DNA from: Gymnothorax reevesii
Lineage: Eukaryota; Chordata; Actinopteri; Anguilliformes; Muraenidae
Assembly (NCBI GenBank): GCA_029721435.1
Contig: CM056583.1
Location: 55,736,120 to 55,800,119, forward strand
Reading direction: 5' to 3'
Length of the DNA stretch: 64,000 nt
Shown: positions 1 through 19,341 of the stretch, piece by piece
Layout: the number at the start of each line of letters is the position of its first letter
How positions within the stretch are numbered: position 1 is the first letter of the stretch
Notes under the pieces: generated by a model
The model's input: the letters and a program-made list of their open reading frames with translations, nothing else
What the model was told of the DNA's origin: nothing
The model's database searches: none
Translations under genes and position numbers: made by a program

Positions 1-5639
<5,639 letters not shown>

Positions 5640-5645
5640 TAATAA

Positions 5646-5745
5646 AACTACTTTTTACACCCTCCCCCGGCATATAATGTGGGGGGGTATAGCTGTCAGT
5701 GCGTTTGTCTGTCTGTCCGTCTGATGTCCATGGACATTTTGTATT
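5646..5745. repeat. dispersed fish repeat with TGTC/TCTG run
   Basis: An imperfect inverted repeat (CTCCCCCGGCATATAATG / GTGGGGGGGTATA) is followed by TTTGTCTGTCTGTCCGTCTG. The same kind of TCTG or CAGA run next to a conserved tail occurs at about 15338, 50540, 54765 and 58378. This suggests related SINE- or MITE-like modules, but the family is not named. Confidence 0.35.
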
Positions 5746-6331
5746 CCAGGACTGAACTCTAAAACTGCTCAATATATATATTTGTTATGAAACTTGCTGT
5801 GTGTATTATCAGGTCCTGAACTGGTGCCTTCTGATATTTTGGGATCTGTGGGATTAGAATGTGGGGCCCAGGGGGATTTGTCATCTTCTGATGACTCTGA
5901 AGTTTATACATCGCCATCAAGTGTACTGCTCTCTCTCAAATATACATTTTAAATTACTGATTATGAATGTAATGATCCTTATGTGATGGTGCCTGGATTG
6001 AATTTGACAAATGAGCATTGATTGGGTTAAAACCAGGGTGACATTAAATTGATCAGCTGAAATACTTTACCGTCTCAAAAGGAGAACAGTTTGTGTCTGC
6101 TGGATGTAAACACTGTTGATCCAACAGCACATCAGCTCTAAACATCGATTTGACATTTTCAGTTACTCCATTTCGAAATGATTTTTTGCTCAGCAGTGGG
6201 ATGGGGGGAATAATGTACTCTCCAATTTCTATGTGGTGGGAATATACTGTACCAATCAGAGTTGTGAAATGTGTACAGACTTAGCAGACAAGGCTGGCTG
6301 AAGTAACTTTGCAGTGTTATGTTGTCTTATT

Positions 6332-6560
6332 TGGTGCGGCAAGGTAGCTTTGGGATAGTTTGTTTGACTAGTTACTGAAGAGTTTCTGGTTCAAGTGCCC
6401 AGTGGGGTTGGGGATTCTGATGTGACCTGGAAAGATGAGGTTGGGACGAGTCCTGCCATTGGGCCCTTAAGCAAGGCTTTTAACCCCAACATTGTTCCAG
6501 GGACTGAACCCCTGCTTCCCTCCATCCCTTTTACTTTTTACTGTTCAATCTATCACTTCT
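6332..6560 (+). mobile_element. tRNA-derived SINE fragment
   Basis: A degenerate tRNA-like head with a box-B-like GGTTCAAGTGCC (about 6389-6400) is followed by CCATTGGGCCCTTAAGCAAG and CTTTTAACCCCAACATTG. The latter closely matches the conserved body of widespread fish V-SINE-like elements (consensus near CCCTTGAGCAAGGCCCTTAACCCC). There is no clear poly(A) tail or target duplication, so this is an old copy. Confidence 0.55.
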
Positions 6561-6945
6561 CCCAGGGTGTCCTTGAACAAGAGATAAATGTTCACAATGA
6601 AACTTCCTCTGCTTGAATATAGGTTAAAACATAGCTACAACATTGCTGCAACATTATTAGAGGTTTTATGTGTACTGGGACGCTTTCCAAACAGATGAGA
6701 TTAGTGTGCAGGACAATATCCTTGCGATAGCTTCCTTGGCATTTTAAGAATGAAGTGCTTGTCAGGTTAGCATTTACCCTGACATAGACTTGGCATTTTC
6801 CGTCCCCTTTAACATTGTCATTGTCTGAAACGTACTAATTCGGTTTAAGGTAATTGTGGAAAGGGCCTCCTCTGCCTCTGATTGCACAAATTGGCTCTGA
6901 GGTGGAGTTTGGGCAGTTATTGGACTGGGCAGCTCCCTCATGTGA

Positions 6946-7428
<483 letters not shown>

Positions 7429-8435
7429 TGACATTCATATTTAACCAGGATGCTGGCAGAGCTTCAGCTAACCTTTGCCTATGATGCCCTGGATGTAAGC
7501 TGGAGCTTTGCATTTTGAATGCAAAATTATTGATGTGTTCATTGACGTGTTTGGGGAGAATCTGAACTTCGAAGGCAAAATTAGCCTGCCCCAATGTATT
7601 TTGAAACTTTTTTTATTTTTACACCCATGTGAAGAGCGCATGGTGAAACTAGGTAACTAAATTACTAAATGCTTTCCCATCATTTTCCCAAGGATCTGAT
7701 CCAAAATGACCAGCATTGCCCCATGCATAATAAAGCTATGACAGAAAAATTGACCAAAGAGGTTTTCTTTAATTTTCATCTAACCCTGGTTTTCTATATC
7801 GAATTAAAAGAACCATAAGATATTTTGCACTCAGCATGCTCTGTTGAAGTTTCAATGCCCAATCCCTCTACCCTTTCTCCACTCTGTTGGGTGGATAAGA
7901 GGGCTGGTTGCCAGTTGCAGTTGGCTGCCGTGGTTAATGTCTGCTCTTACAGCAGCACTGCACTGTTTTTCATTTTAGATTTATGTCCCTCGCTGTGATT
8001 TGCTCTGACAAAGGGGTATCTTGCTCTCACAAGTGCTGTCACACCAGTGTGCCGGTCACTGTTAAAGACCACAGACACCGAGGAACGAATGCGCTTTGAG
8101 AGTACTGACTCCAGGGAGTGCTCTCACGACCTCGCTCTGTTCTCTTGACAGCCAGTGACAGCAGGAAGTCCGCTTCATGAGTAGGTGCTTCAGCGAGGCT
8201 GGTATCCTCTAGAGACTGACTGTGGTGCTGTTAGTCCTTTCTCAAATGTAATGGCATGACTATATGTACATTTCCAGAGTGTTCGTGGTTAATCTTGATA
8301 CATAGCACTAGGTTTTGATGAAAATGCAAGGGTTTCGAGATCATGTATATGGTACAGTAAAGGATATACTATTTTTATCATGTTTTTTTCTTTATGGAAG
8401 TTCATCACAGGGTCACACCTGTCTGGAGCTTTTAC

Positions 8436-8625
8436 AGTGGGCTCCAGAATTATTGGCACCCGTGACTGGAAATGAACTAAAATACTATTTTTTTTTTAAA
8501 TTTCATTACAGCAATAAATTCAAATGCCAACTGGAGAGAAATATTGTACTCTATGATTGTTTCAATGGAACCTAGCAAAATGATTTGATCACTTAATTAA
8601 AAATCAGTTTCTTACTCGGTTAAAG
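8436..8625 (+). mobile_element. Tc1-like terminal repeat fragment
   Basis: Begins CAGTGGGCTCCAGAATTATT and GGCACCC, the usual outer end of a fish Tc1 subfamily, and goes on with AATTCAAATG and similar AT-rich sequence. No transposase follows before the SINE at about 8627, so this is a truncated end. Confidence 0.45.
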
Positions 8626-8626
8626 C

Positions 8627-9068
8627 ACCACTCACAGAGCAGAAGTGACTATCACAGCGCAGGTTAGAGCCCCAGCCGTACCAACCGGCAGTGGTCGGCA
8701 GCTTTTTCAGAGTAGCGCACAATTGGCCATTGCTACAGGAATGTGAATTGGGAATGGACTGCTGGGAAGGGTTATATTAAATGGTTGCTTCGTTTGTTGC
8801 TGAAGGGCCTCCTGTTGGCCAGCCGGGCGCTCGTCAGGAAGATTCTAAGCTTGTTCATGTTCGCCCTCGTTCTGAACTTGCCAGGATTCAACCAATGGGT
8901 GTAAAGCAGTATTGACAGGCATATGCTTCAGAGGAGAGCCGTGAGCTGTGAATCTCTCCTGAATTTGCAACAGGGGGTCGCATACGAGCAACCTTGTGCA
9001 TAGTTCGCCAGTTGGGCATTCCAGATTCGGGTGGGATTGGAGATGCCAAATTTAAAAAAAAAAAAAAT
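8627..9068 (+). mobile_element. poly(A)-tailed SINE copy A
   Basis: About 440 bp ending in an A run (9054-9067). It has a tRNA-like head with a GGTTAGAGCCCC box-B-like motif near 8663, followed by GTACCAACCGGCAGTGGTCGG. Much of the body aligns by eye with the reverse complement of 36327-36722: shared blocks are AGTGGTCGGCAGC, CTGTTGGCC, GAAGATTCTA, AGGAGAGCCG, CAGGGGG and GGTGGGATTGGA. Two dispersed copies that both end in poly(A) indicate retroposition. The family is not named. Confidence 0.65.
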
Positions 9069-10399
9069 CTGTTTCATTTCAATCAGAGTTTCACAGTGAA
9101 TGATTTCCCTAAAGATTATTGTAAATAAAATGTACTAAATTTGTTGACCTACTATATTATGCTGTTTTTTCCCCCCAAGTTGTAATATTCTTTGAAAAAA
9201 ATCCATGATTTCTGGGCCATTTGATTCTTGTCATTCCTAACCCTAAACCCTAAACAGGCTGTTCTGCGTGGGTCTCCCCTCAATGGAATGAGGTCTGCTC
9301 TAATTGAAACAATTTTATTACAGTGCTACTACTTGTATTTTTACTACTACTACTGCTAATAATAATAATAACAACAACACTGGAATGGCATACCTCTGTC
9401 TCACCTCCCCCTCATCCCCTCCTCCTTTCTCCCCTGCATTATAAGGCACTGAAGCTTGGTTAAAAATAGCCTATAATGAAATCATTGAAGGCAGTTAAAC
9501 GTATACTTTTAAAGTAGTGTATCATTCAAATTTATTCATTCTTCCACTTGCATTCATATCATTTGTTTAAACTGGAATCCATTTCAGGCTGTAATGCCTG
9601 AGGTGTGTAGGTCCACTAGAACTACAGTCAGTATTTAATGTTGTGCTAAGAAGCCAGGTAGCTGACTGGCTATCTAACATTAATCAGCTGCTTTAGTGTC
9701 CAGCATCTGGCAAATGTTAAGCTATATAGGAGCCAAATCACATCCTATTAAGCTCAGTAACAATGGTAACACGTTGTGCATCTCCCACAATTCAAAATAA
9801 TGTATCATCACTCAGTTACAAACAAAAAAGTCAGGCCTTCAAGTTCTCCTAGCAAATGTTCAGTCATCCAGTTCAGGATCTCTCATTACGAGGTGGCAGA
9901 CCCTCAGTCTTTACTCCTGAGCAGACATTGGTGTCACTCATCTGAACTGTCCCCAAAAAACGTTCTTATTGGTAAATGGAAAGACTGTAACAGTAGTCAT
10001 TTATTAGTTCATGTAAACATGGGCATATACCAAAAGTAATATAATGTCATTAACAATAAGGATGTGTCACATGAGTGTGCGTGCGAGTGCACACGCGCGC
10101 ACACACACACTCTGGCAAACAATGCAAAGACAACTGCTGGCCTTTCTAGCATAAGGAAAGCAACTGAAAGGCAAAACCAGCTAATTAAAATGCCCTTGGT
10201 GGTAACGATGATCCATTCCTGTTTTAGTGAAGGGGTAGAGAAACTTGTTCACAGCCCATTTGCCAGTATACCCAACTTGTGACTAAGTCTGAGAAAATGT
10301 CAAAATGAACCATGATCAATTATTTTTAACAGGATTGGAATTATTTTCTGTAAAGGATGGGGTTTAATGAAGCAGATAATTAAATAATAATTTTTTTTC

Positions 10400-11480
<1,081 letters not shown>

Positions 11481-11734
11481 CCTTTTCCAATTCCGCAACC
11501 ACCGACGTCAACATCCGCTGGCCATTAAATGGAATTCAATGAGAACAAGGCATTGGCCTCACTTTTCAGACCCGGGTGCTGCGTCCATCTTTATATACAG
11601 TTTATGGTGATAGCGCACAGATTGTTTATGTTTTTATGGTCGTAACACAATATTTGGAGTAGGACACAGAATATTTTTATGGAGTTAAATTAATGCCAAA
11701 ACCTAGTATACAAACCGAACATGTTTTACAAATG

Positions 11735-11960
11735 CACAACGATTCACAAACAAATACAATGTGATTTGCAAATATAAAAATGATTCACGTGCAAACAAAG
11801 TGTGGTTTGCAAATATAAAAACGATTTGCAAACAAATACAGTGTGGTTTGCAAATATGAAAACGATTCACGTACAAACAAGGTGTGATTAGCTAATATAA
11901 AAAACGATTTGCAAACAAATACAGTGTGGTTTGCAAATACAAAACACCATTAACAAACAA
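11735..11960. repeat. tandem ~42-bp repeats in left foldback arm
   Basis: About five degenerate units of roughly 42 bp built on ACGATT(T/C)(G/A)CAAACAAA, then TAC(A/G)(G/A)TGTG(G/A)TTTGC, then AAATATAAAA. The mirrored arm at about 14200-14372 has about four units, so copy number differs between arms. Confidence 0.7.
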
Positions 11961-12509
11961 ATGTATTCAGTTTTACAAATACAAAACGTACCGATTACAA
12001 GTATACGACGCGAACCATTTCCTACAAGTACAAATCACTTTTGGCAGTTTTCTACCGCTGACATGGCGTAAAGGATTTTCTCACAAATGTCCTCACTGCT
12101 ATTGTCCCTGTTAAACAGCAGGTGGGGCTATGACTCAATATCCGAGATCTCTGCACCGTGAAGTTGAGCAGAATACACAGTAGAACGGCCGCCAGCGACA
12201 ACCGTGGACATGAGGATGATGGCTGAGGCTAAATAAAAACGCAGTGTCTACGCGTTCGAAATAACTCCATGTCCGACAGTGGGATGGTGTCAATATAACT
12301 CCGTGTCCGACAGTCGATTATTGTTTTTGATCTCTTGAAGTCTACTGAATCTTTTAAATAGCCAATTAAACGTGAATGTTTGATCAGATGGCTCAGTTCT
12401 TCAAGATGGGTACCGAGAATTTCAATCAATGTTTCTGTCAAAGCTCTGCTCAATAAAGTGTTCTGATTGTTAGTGATATATTTTTATTTTCCATTTCGTT
12501 ATAAATCTG

Positions 12510-13638
12510 GGCCCGTATTCACAAAGCATCTTATCTTAGCGCTAGGAATACTACTCCTAAGACGCGCTAAAACATTTATGTAGGAGTAAAATCTTAACAG
12601 TAATTCACAAAACCGCTGAGGGCAACTTTTAGCCATCCGAGACACCGAGGGTAAAGCTGCAACGATCTGTAGGCTGATATTATCCTACGCATACCGTTTG
12701 GATTTGCTGTTCACCCCCGAGCCAATTTTCCCTCTGATTAGGGTACATGCTTTCGCTCCAGCACCAACTGCTCCAGCAGCAGTAACTGGTCTTGGCTCCA
12801 GCTGGGCTTTCGCGTCATTTTTGAGCTTACATCCATGACAGTTTAGGGCAAACAAACTTGAAAGGCTCGACATTTAAATGATCGCAACAAATTCTCATTC
12901 TCATCGGGTAACAAGTAGCTATTGGGGCAAGTGATGCGTGTCATTAATAACTCGTTTAATGCTATTAATGTTTTTATGATTATCTCTTTCCTATGTACGT
13001 TTATTTGCCTAGAGCGTGATATGCGGGGACCGTGCATTGCAATTTTCAAAAGTGCTCAACATTTTATTATCTTAAGCCGAATCTAAAAAAAGCCGACACA
13101 TTGTATTTTAACAATAGCTTGCTTAAAAGTAACTGGGTTTTAGAGTAAGGAGCTATATAGGAGAGAGATTTATTTATATGTCAGTGTTAAGGTTAAGGTT
13201 AGGCTTAGGGTTAATGCAGTGTTTAAAATGGGGATCGTCGTACCTCTCTACTTTGAAATGCATTAGAAAACTGCCGTGCCCGTAACAACTGCCATTATTT
13301 TATGGGACAAACCAGCCACTTGGACTAGTTTCTCATTTTTTCCTCCATGGGTTGTATGTGGGATATTTTTTTCAATGGGCTGCCCTGCCACCAAACAACC
13401 AATCACCGTGCTCATTGTCCCAAGACTCGTGCATGAGAATTGACGTCAGCCATAGCAACGGAGATTACTCCCGCCTATCTCAGAGCTACCCCTATTCTAG
13501 GAGTTCCCGATTTTCTTCACTAAAAGTTGCTCTCAGTGGTTTTGTGAATTTTAAGATTTTACTCCTACATAAATGTTTTAGCGCGACTTAGGAGTACTCC
13601 TAGCGCTAAGATAAGATGCTATGTGAATACGGGCCCAG
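12510..13638. mobile_element. inner element with GGGCCCGTATTCAC termini
   Basis: About 1.13 kb bounded by inverted GGGCCCGTATTCACAAAGCA (left) and TGCTATGTGAATACGGGCCC (right). The termini continue inward as paired TCTTATCTTAGCGCTA and TAGCGCTAAGATAAGA. Such ends are typical of vertebrate Harbinger- or hAT-like non-autonomous elements that often begin GGGCCCGTATTCAC. The middle has no recognised transposase. A degenerate telomere-like GGTTAAGGTTAGGCTTAGGG lies near 13190. Confidence 0.55.
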
Positions 13639-14199
13639 ATTTATAACGAAATGGAAAATAAAAATATATCACTAACAATCAGAACACTTTATTGAGCAGA
13701 GCTTAAACAGAAATATTGATTGAAATTCTCGGTACCCATCTTGAAGAACTGAGCCATCAGATCAAACATTCACATTTAATAGGCTGTCTAAAAGATTCAA
13801 CAGACTTCAAGAGATTAAAAACAATAATCGACTGTCGGACACGGGAGTTATATTGACACCATCCCACAGTCGGACATGGAGTTATTTCGAACATGTAGAC
13901 ACTGCGTTTTTATTTAGCCTCAGCCATCATCCTCATGTCCACGGTTGTCGGTAACGGCCGTTCTCTATTCTACCCAACTTCACGGTGTAGAGATCTCGGA
14001 TATTGAGTCATAGCCCCACCTGCTGTTTAACAGGGACAATAGCAGTGAGGACATTTGTGAGAAAATCCTTTACGCCATGTCAGCGGTAGAAAACTGCCAA
14101 AAGTGATTTGTACTTGTAGGAAATGGTTCTCGTCGTATACTTGTAATCGGTACGTTTTGTATTTGTAAAATTGAATACATTCGTCTGTTAATGGTGTTT

Positions 14200-14372
14200 T
14201 GTATTTGCAAACCACACTGTATTTGTTTGTGAATCGTTTTTATATTTGCAAACCACACTGTATTTGTTTGCAAATCGTTTTTATATTTGCAAACCACACT
14301 TTGTTTGCACGTGAATCATTTTTATATTTGCAAATCACATTGTATTTGTTTGTGAATCGTTGTGCATTTGTA
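14200..14372. repeat. tandem ~42-bp repeats in right foldback arm
   Basis: Reverse-complement counterpart of the array at 11735-11960, with about four units of TTTTTATATTTGCAAACCAC, ACTGTATTTGTTTG and (C/T)(A/G)AATCG. Confidence 0.7.
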
Positions 14373-15337
14373 AAACATGTTCGGTTTGTATACTAGGTTT
14401 TGGCAGTAATTTAACTCCATATATTTTACATTATTTTTTTAAAAGCATGGATTGTCTGACGCCTTGTGAAGTTCTGATGCAGGAAGTGAGTACCTTATTT
14501 TGCCGAGGTCAAATTTCTACCATTTGCATACATTATGCAAATTAACCCACAGGGATGGACGTAACACTTGAGGATGTGACTGGTTAAGCCCACGACGGTC
14601 ATTTCAAATTGCATTTCTGATCAGACGAGTCCCAATAATTTAGTGCAGACAATTGAAACCGTTATTATGGGTATTTCTCTGCAGTATTTCATTTCACTTT
14701 CTTTTGAAGTATCAACAGACATGTCATGAGCATTTCATGACGTTGGCTGCCAAATTTTGTAACAAAATATGTCCTTCACAATGCCTTGGCCGACATCAGG
14801 AAACCTCTTTTTTGCTGTGTTGTTGGACCGATGACTCTCATTTATTCTTATGTATATCTTCAATCCCGGAGTGAATAAATATGAACGATGCAAATCATTT
14901 AATTCTCCTAGAAAAATTTTATTGACCATTCTTGTAGAACACAGTGAATTGTACAGTTTAGTATGGAATGACCCAAATCCAAGAATATGACTGATGTTGA
15001 AAGGATCTCTGTGGACATGTGCGTTGGAAGATGTTTCAAGTAGGGGAGGCTGTCAACCGAATGAAAAAGTGTGACGTCATAATGTTTTTTAGGGCAGCAT
15101 GGAGGCGTATTTGCATTGTTGGTCTTTGCTATAGCGTCATAGCAATTAAGTGTGCAAACGAGTACTGGGTTAAACGAAAATCACCTTATAAATCATAACT
15201 TGTTCCCAAAAAAATTTTAAATGATCATCATTTTGTTTTCCAGTATTTTTCCTAGTTTTTTTATTCCAGTCAGTTGCTTTGTTTTACAGGCCTTTTTCTG
15301 TCATTTAAAAAGCTATCATGCTTATTGTTTCATTTTT

Positions 15338-15545
15338 ATACGTCCGTCGTAAGACAGACGGTACGTATTATGGAATCATGATGTCTGTCTGTCTGTCCGT
15401 TGCTTGTGTTCACAATAACTCCGCCAATTCTCAATCGATTTCACCCAAATTCACGCAGCATGACCATATCAGGTGGAACTTTGATGAGTTCAAGAATCAG
15501 CCTGATTGGATCACCCTTTTTCTCAAAACTAACCCTTTTATGCAA
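15338..15545 (+). repeat. dispersed repeat with TGTCTGTCTGTC run
   Basis: Begins with a small inverted repeat (ACGTCCGTCG ... GACAGACGGTACGT), then ATGTCTGTCTGTCTGTCCGT and CACAATAACTCCGCCAATTC. The layout resembles a common fish repeat in which a palindromic head is followed by a TCTG run and a conserved body. Family unknown to me. Confidence 0.35.
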
Positions 15546-16389
15546 ACTGTTGCGTGACGGGCATATATTGCTGTCTCTGACTGCTCTTGTTTTCAATGTC
15601 TTCATCCTTAACTCCTAGTAATGCTGCCGTTACAGGATTTGCTGCTCACCTGTCGCACATGATGGATCAGAACCTGTACCCATTTGAAATCGGGTGATTC
15701 ACAAAACAATTTATCATTCAAATTACCTGGACTACTCTATAATTGTATAATGACCATGAATTAGGAAGTGATCAAGACACCATTGATAGGCTCCATTGAA
15801 AATGCACATATAATACACACAATATTGCAGAGATGACAATAATGCACTTAATTCAATTCATCCAAAACGTTTCCTGAATTCTGTCTCCCATTTCAATAAT
15901 TTTTTTACATTTAAAGAAATCAAACCCTTACAGTCAAACCCTATGAAACACTGGCACAGAACGGCGTCACTTGTAAGCCTACCAATGATACACCATTTTA
16001 TGAGGTCATCAACCCCAAACATATTTAAAATCCTCAGACAAAATCCACAATTTGAACATAGTGATTCATTGCGTTAAATGAGTTACTTTCTTAATCCAAT
16101 CAACTTTCTTTTATGAATGTAGTGTGTCAGTTTCATCAGCTTGAAACATACAGGCAGCAAGTTAATCCTGCCTAAAAAGCCTAAAATAATGATAGGCTGA
16201 CAATTGTGCCCATAGGGATCATCATTCATTCTTAAAATGCACCCAAACTGGCGATTTGGACGGATCTTACCACAGCGGGTATGTGAAAGCCATTGTCAAG
16301 ATTTCAGTAACAAGTGCTCTCTCTCAAACATAAGTTGCTGCAGCCTGTGTGGCGATGACTGTGCCCTCAGAGTGGTATTCCTTCATGGG

Positions 16390-16555
16390 TGTAGGTTGTT
16401 TGGACCCCATACCAGTTGGACCCTGACTGAATGGACCCAAACCAGTTAGACCCCTGACAACTTGGACCCCAAACCAGTTGGACCTCAGACCCTCAGGGGT
16501 CCAACTGGACAGGGTCCAACTTGTATCGGTCCAACAGGTACAGGCTCCAAATGAC
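16390..16555. repeat. minisatellite that switches orientation
   Basis: A degenerate array of TTGGACCCC(A/T)(A/T)ACCAG units, about 18-24 bp each, repeats about five times to 16494. It then continues in the opposite orientation as GGGGTCCAACTGGACAGGG, TCCAACTTGTATCGG and TCCAACAGG. The two halves are inverted relative to each other and meet near 16490-16500. Confidence 0.65.
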
Positions 16556-18691
16556 CCATACCAGTCCTTCATGGCCCAGGAATTTAATGGAACTGAATGA
16601 AATTTCCAGCTCTTTCCTAGCAGTATATTGATCCCTAACTAGTAACTCTGACAGCATAGCACTGATTTGAGTCACTTTAAGCATAGGTAACGCAATGAAT
16701 CAGAGCGCAGGTCAGACTATTCATTTCTCTTGCCTATCCCCAGTTTCTTACTGCCCTCGCCATTGACTGTATAAAATGGTTTTAACCCAATTCATGTTTT
16801 TATTTTTCCGTTACAATTTACGTTACTGTTTAAAGTTACTGCTGCACCCAAGATACTCTGGCTTGCTGCTGCCACCAGGAGGGGGCTGCAGTCCCCCTTT
16901 TCAGGCCCTTGTCCATGGAGATAAAAAGGCAAAGTCTGTCCTGAGTCTGAAGTGAAATAAACTGGAGTTATCGCAAATAATTTTGTAGCATGGAGAGCTT
17001 TATAAAAACAATGAAAATGGATGTCCAAGCTGCGCTGGTTTATTTGATCCCATTTTATCAAAAGTTTGCTCAGTCCCCAAGATTGCTGCAATGAAGGATT
17101 TAGCACAACTTTTAAACCAGGACAACAAAGATTTGTTAGCTTGTTTATCAACTAGTGGAGCAAAAAGGGCATTCTATTAAGCCTCGCCCAATGTCTGCAA
17201 CTTGTCAGCACAGGGACAGCAATCTATTCCGCAGGTCATATGCCCTTTGCCATAAAAACTTTAGATTGGGTCTGCAATGCGGAATTTTTAACTCTCTTAT
17301 TGTTTCCACCCCATTTCAATGACGTTGGCTGGGAGGTCGTCCTTAGTCACTCATTGAGTGAAGCGTTTAGGAACTTGAAAGTCCGAATTCTGATTGGTTC
17401 CACTGTAACAGTAATAAACTATTGTTTACATCTTGGTATTCTTAGTGTGTCTCTATAATTGTATTATTTATATCAGCTTTTCAAGTCAGAGTTGCCAATA
17501 ACTATTTTTTTTAGCAGAATGTATTTGACCAGACCAGAGATATCATCCATAAGAATACTTTGTTACATCTCATGAAAAAGAATTCCTTGAGACAGACATG
17601 AAGAAAGAGAAAGAAAAGAGAGCAGTGCTTCATTAAACTCTTTTGCATTTTAATTAAAATTGCCAGCCTCCTTCTTTTCAAAATGAATATTTTTTTCACA
17701 CCCAGTGATGGTCATAATTAGTGCTTTCTTCTTTGTCTTGATATTTTCAAATGCTAATGCTCATACTATTGTGCAATACATTATTTTCAGGTGATCCCAC
17801 CTCTGCTATTTTTGGCTTCATTTTTTCAGTCCTCTCTCATGGCATAATGTTTTTTCTGTAAGAGAACATTGGCAGATCAGAGGTTCACAATAATGGGTAT
17901 TTTTTCAAAATTTCAGTGCTTGGATAATGGATATTGTTCAGTTCAAAACATTCTGTTCTTTTCTCATGAAATGTTTTAAATTAAGCAAAGCTCATAAATG
18001 AGCCCTGCCTGCCGGCTGCATGCACAAGGGTCCCATTTGCACACCTCTCAGAAAATTAATCCAATAAATAAATCCTTGTGCACTAATGCAGTCTGTCCAT
18101 CACTCCTTTAACAGATCCATTACCGTAGCAGATGGCAGCTGCGCAATCAGCTCGATCTGGGGACATTTATAATGAAAGTGTCCACCGATAGTGGCAGTGT
18201 GCATCACACGCAACAGCACAAAAATTTCCATCGCTTTAAAGCTTGATCCAAGATATACGTGACTGGTCCATTGAGGCTTGTTGCATTATGCAGTCCTTGG
18301 GTTGAAGAAAGTAACGGATCGAGTCTTGCAAAAGAATTCAGATTTATTTACTTTCTTCATTGAGATTAGCAACCTGTTTTCCAGGAAGTCAGCCAGTTGT
18401 CTCCCAAGACCATGATCTCATTGGAAATGGATCACAGAACTGTCCTGTTACTGTGCTCGCAAGTACACTCTCTGGACTCTCATTGGTCTGCCTTCTTGAT
18501 CGCCTTTTCTGCATGTTGTTAAAGATTGGTGAAAATGTGCCAGGCCTGATAATACTTGCTTTCCACAAGCTCCCTCTTCACATCTAGCTTCCTGCTGAAA
18601 ATGAGACAGCCAAGTCTGAAAACCTGCCATTTTGCTCATGGCAGTTAATCATGGTGTCTCTTTCTGTTCTTCAGCCTTGATGAGAAATCAG

Positions 18692-19147
18692 TGGCCCCGT
18701 TTACATGGGTCCAAAAATCCTATTTACTCTCCGATTGAAAGGTCAATCAGATTCAAAATGTCTCATATAAACACCTTAGCCAATCTGATTCACCCGGATC
18801 CGATTGTATTTCGGATCGGATTGTAAGAGGTAGTCTACGCCCATTGATAATCCGCTCCATGCTCCATGTAAACGACTGAGTGGAGCGGATTGTGTTGATA
18901 AAGAGGATTGTTCGGTCCGCGCATGCGCTCCTAGTACGTTAGAGGCTCGTAAGTGAAGTGACGTACGCAGAGTGACGTAATGCGCAGGTAAAAAAACATA
19001 ATACAATCGGATTCAGCTGGGGCCATGTCAACGCGGATTGAACGTGGATCTCTTTACTTAAACTTCATGTATACAGATCATATCAGATTCAATTATTCCG
19101 ATCGATTTCAATCAGATTGAGGAAAACTACCCATGTAAACGTGGTCA
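18692..19147. mobile_element. MITE with GGCCCCGTTTACATGGGT termini
   Basis: About 455 bp with inverted ends TGGCCCCGTTTACATGGGT and ACCCATGTAAACGTGGTCA, and many internal ATC(A/C)GATT/AATC(T/C)GAT motifs. It carries no coding sequence. The ends look like a vertebrate DNA-transposon MITE. No clear target duplication is visible. Confidence 0.65.
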
Positions 19148-19341
19148 GTGTTGTTCCAGTGTACCCAATGGTGGTCTGAGCTGCAATGAGCATTGTACAT
19201 CTACAATCAACATCATTTTTAGCACCTATTGAAATTTTTGCTGTCCGTATGAAATTATGTTTAATTTATGATATCGATATTAACAGTATTAATTTATGAA
19301 GCCTCCGGAACAAATGCTTCTTTTGTTAAAAAGTATATATA

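Larger units (their letters stand above)
11672..14428. mobile_element. 2.76-kb foldback element with ~0.9-kb inverted arms
   Basis: The sequence from about 11672 to 12634 recurs in reverse complement from 14428 back to about 13519, around a non-symmetric centre of about 0.9 kb. Outer ends: TGGAGTTAAATTA with CAAAACCTAGTATACAAACC on the left, and GGTTTGTATACTAGGTTTTG with TAATTTAACTCCA on the right. Inner arm ends: CAACTTTTAG versus CTAAAAGTTG. The inner part of each arm (12510 inwards and 13638 inwards) starts GGGCCCGTATTCACAAAGCA, which looks like a MITE terminus and suggests an element within the larger palindrome. The arms differ by scattered substitutions and indels, so it is not new. I do not know of a family of this structure. 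Confidence 0.75.

Noticed and set aside
12229..12453. 74-codon minus-strand frame in the foldback arm
   Set aside because: The counterpart in the other arm has stops and differences, so it is not conserved as protein.
13187..13215. Telomere-like TTAGGG-type repeats (also near 9237 and 53570)
   Set aside because: Only two to four degenerate units each; too short and irregular for an interstitial telomere array.
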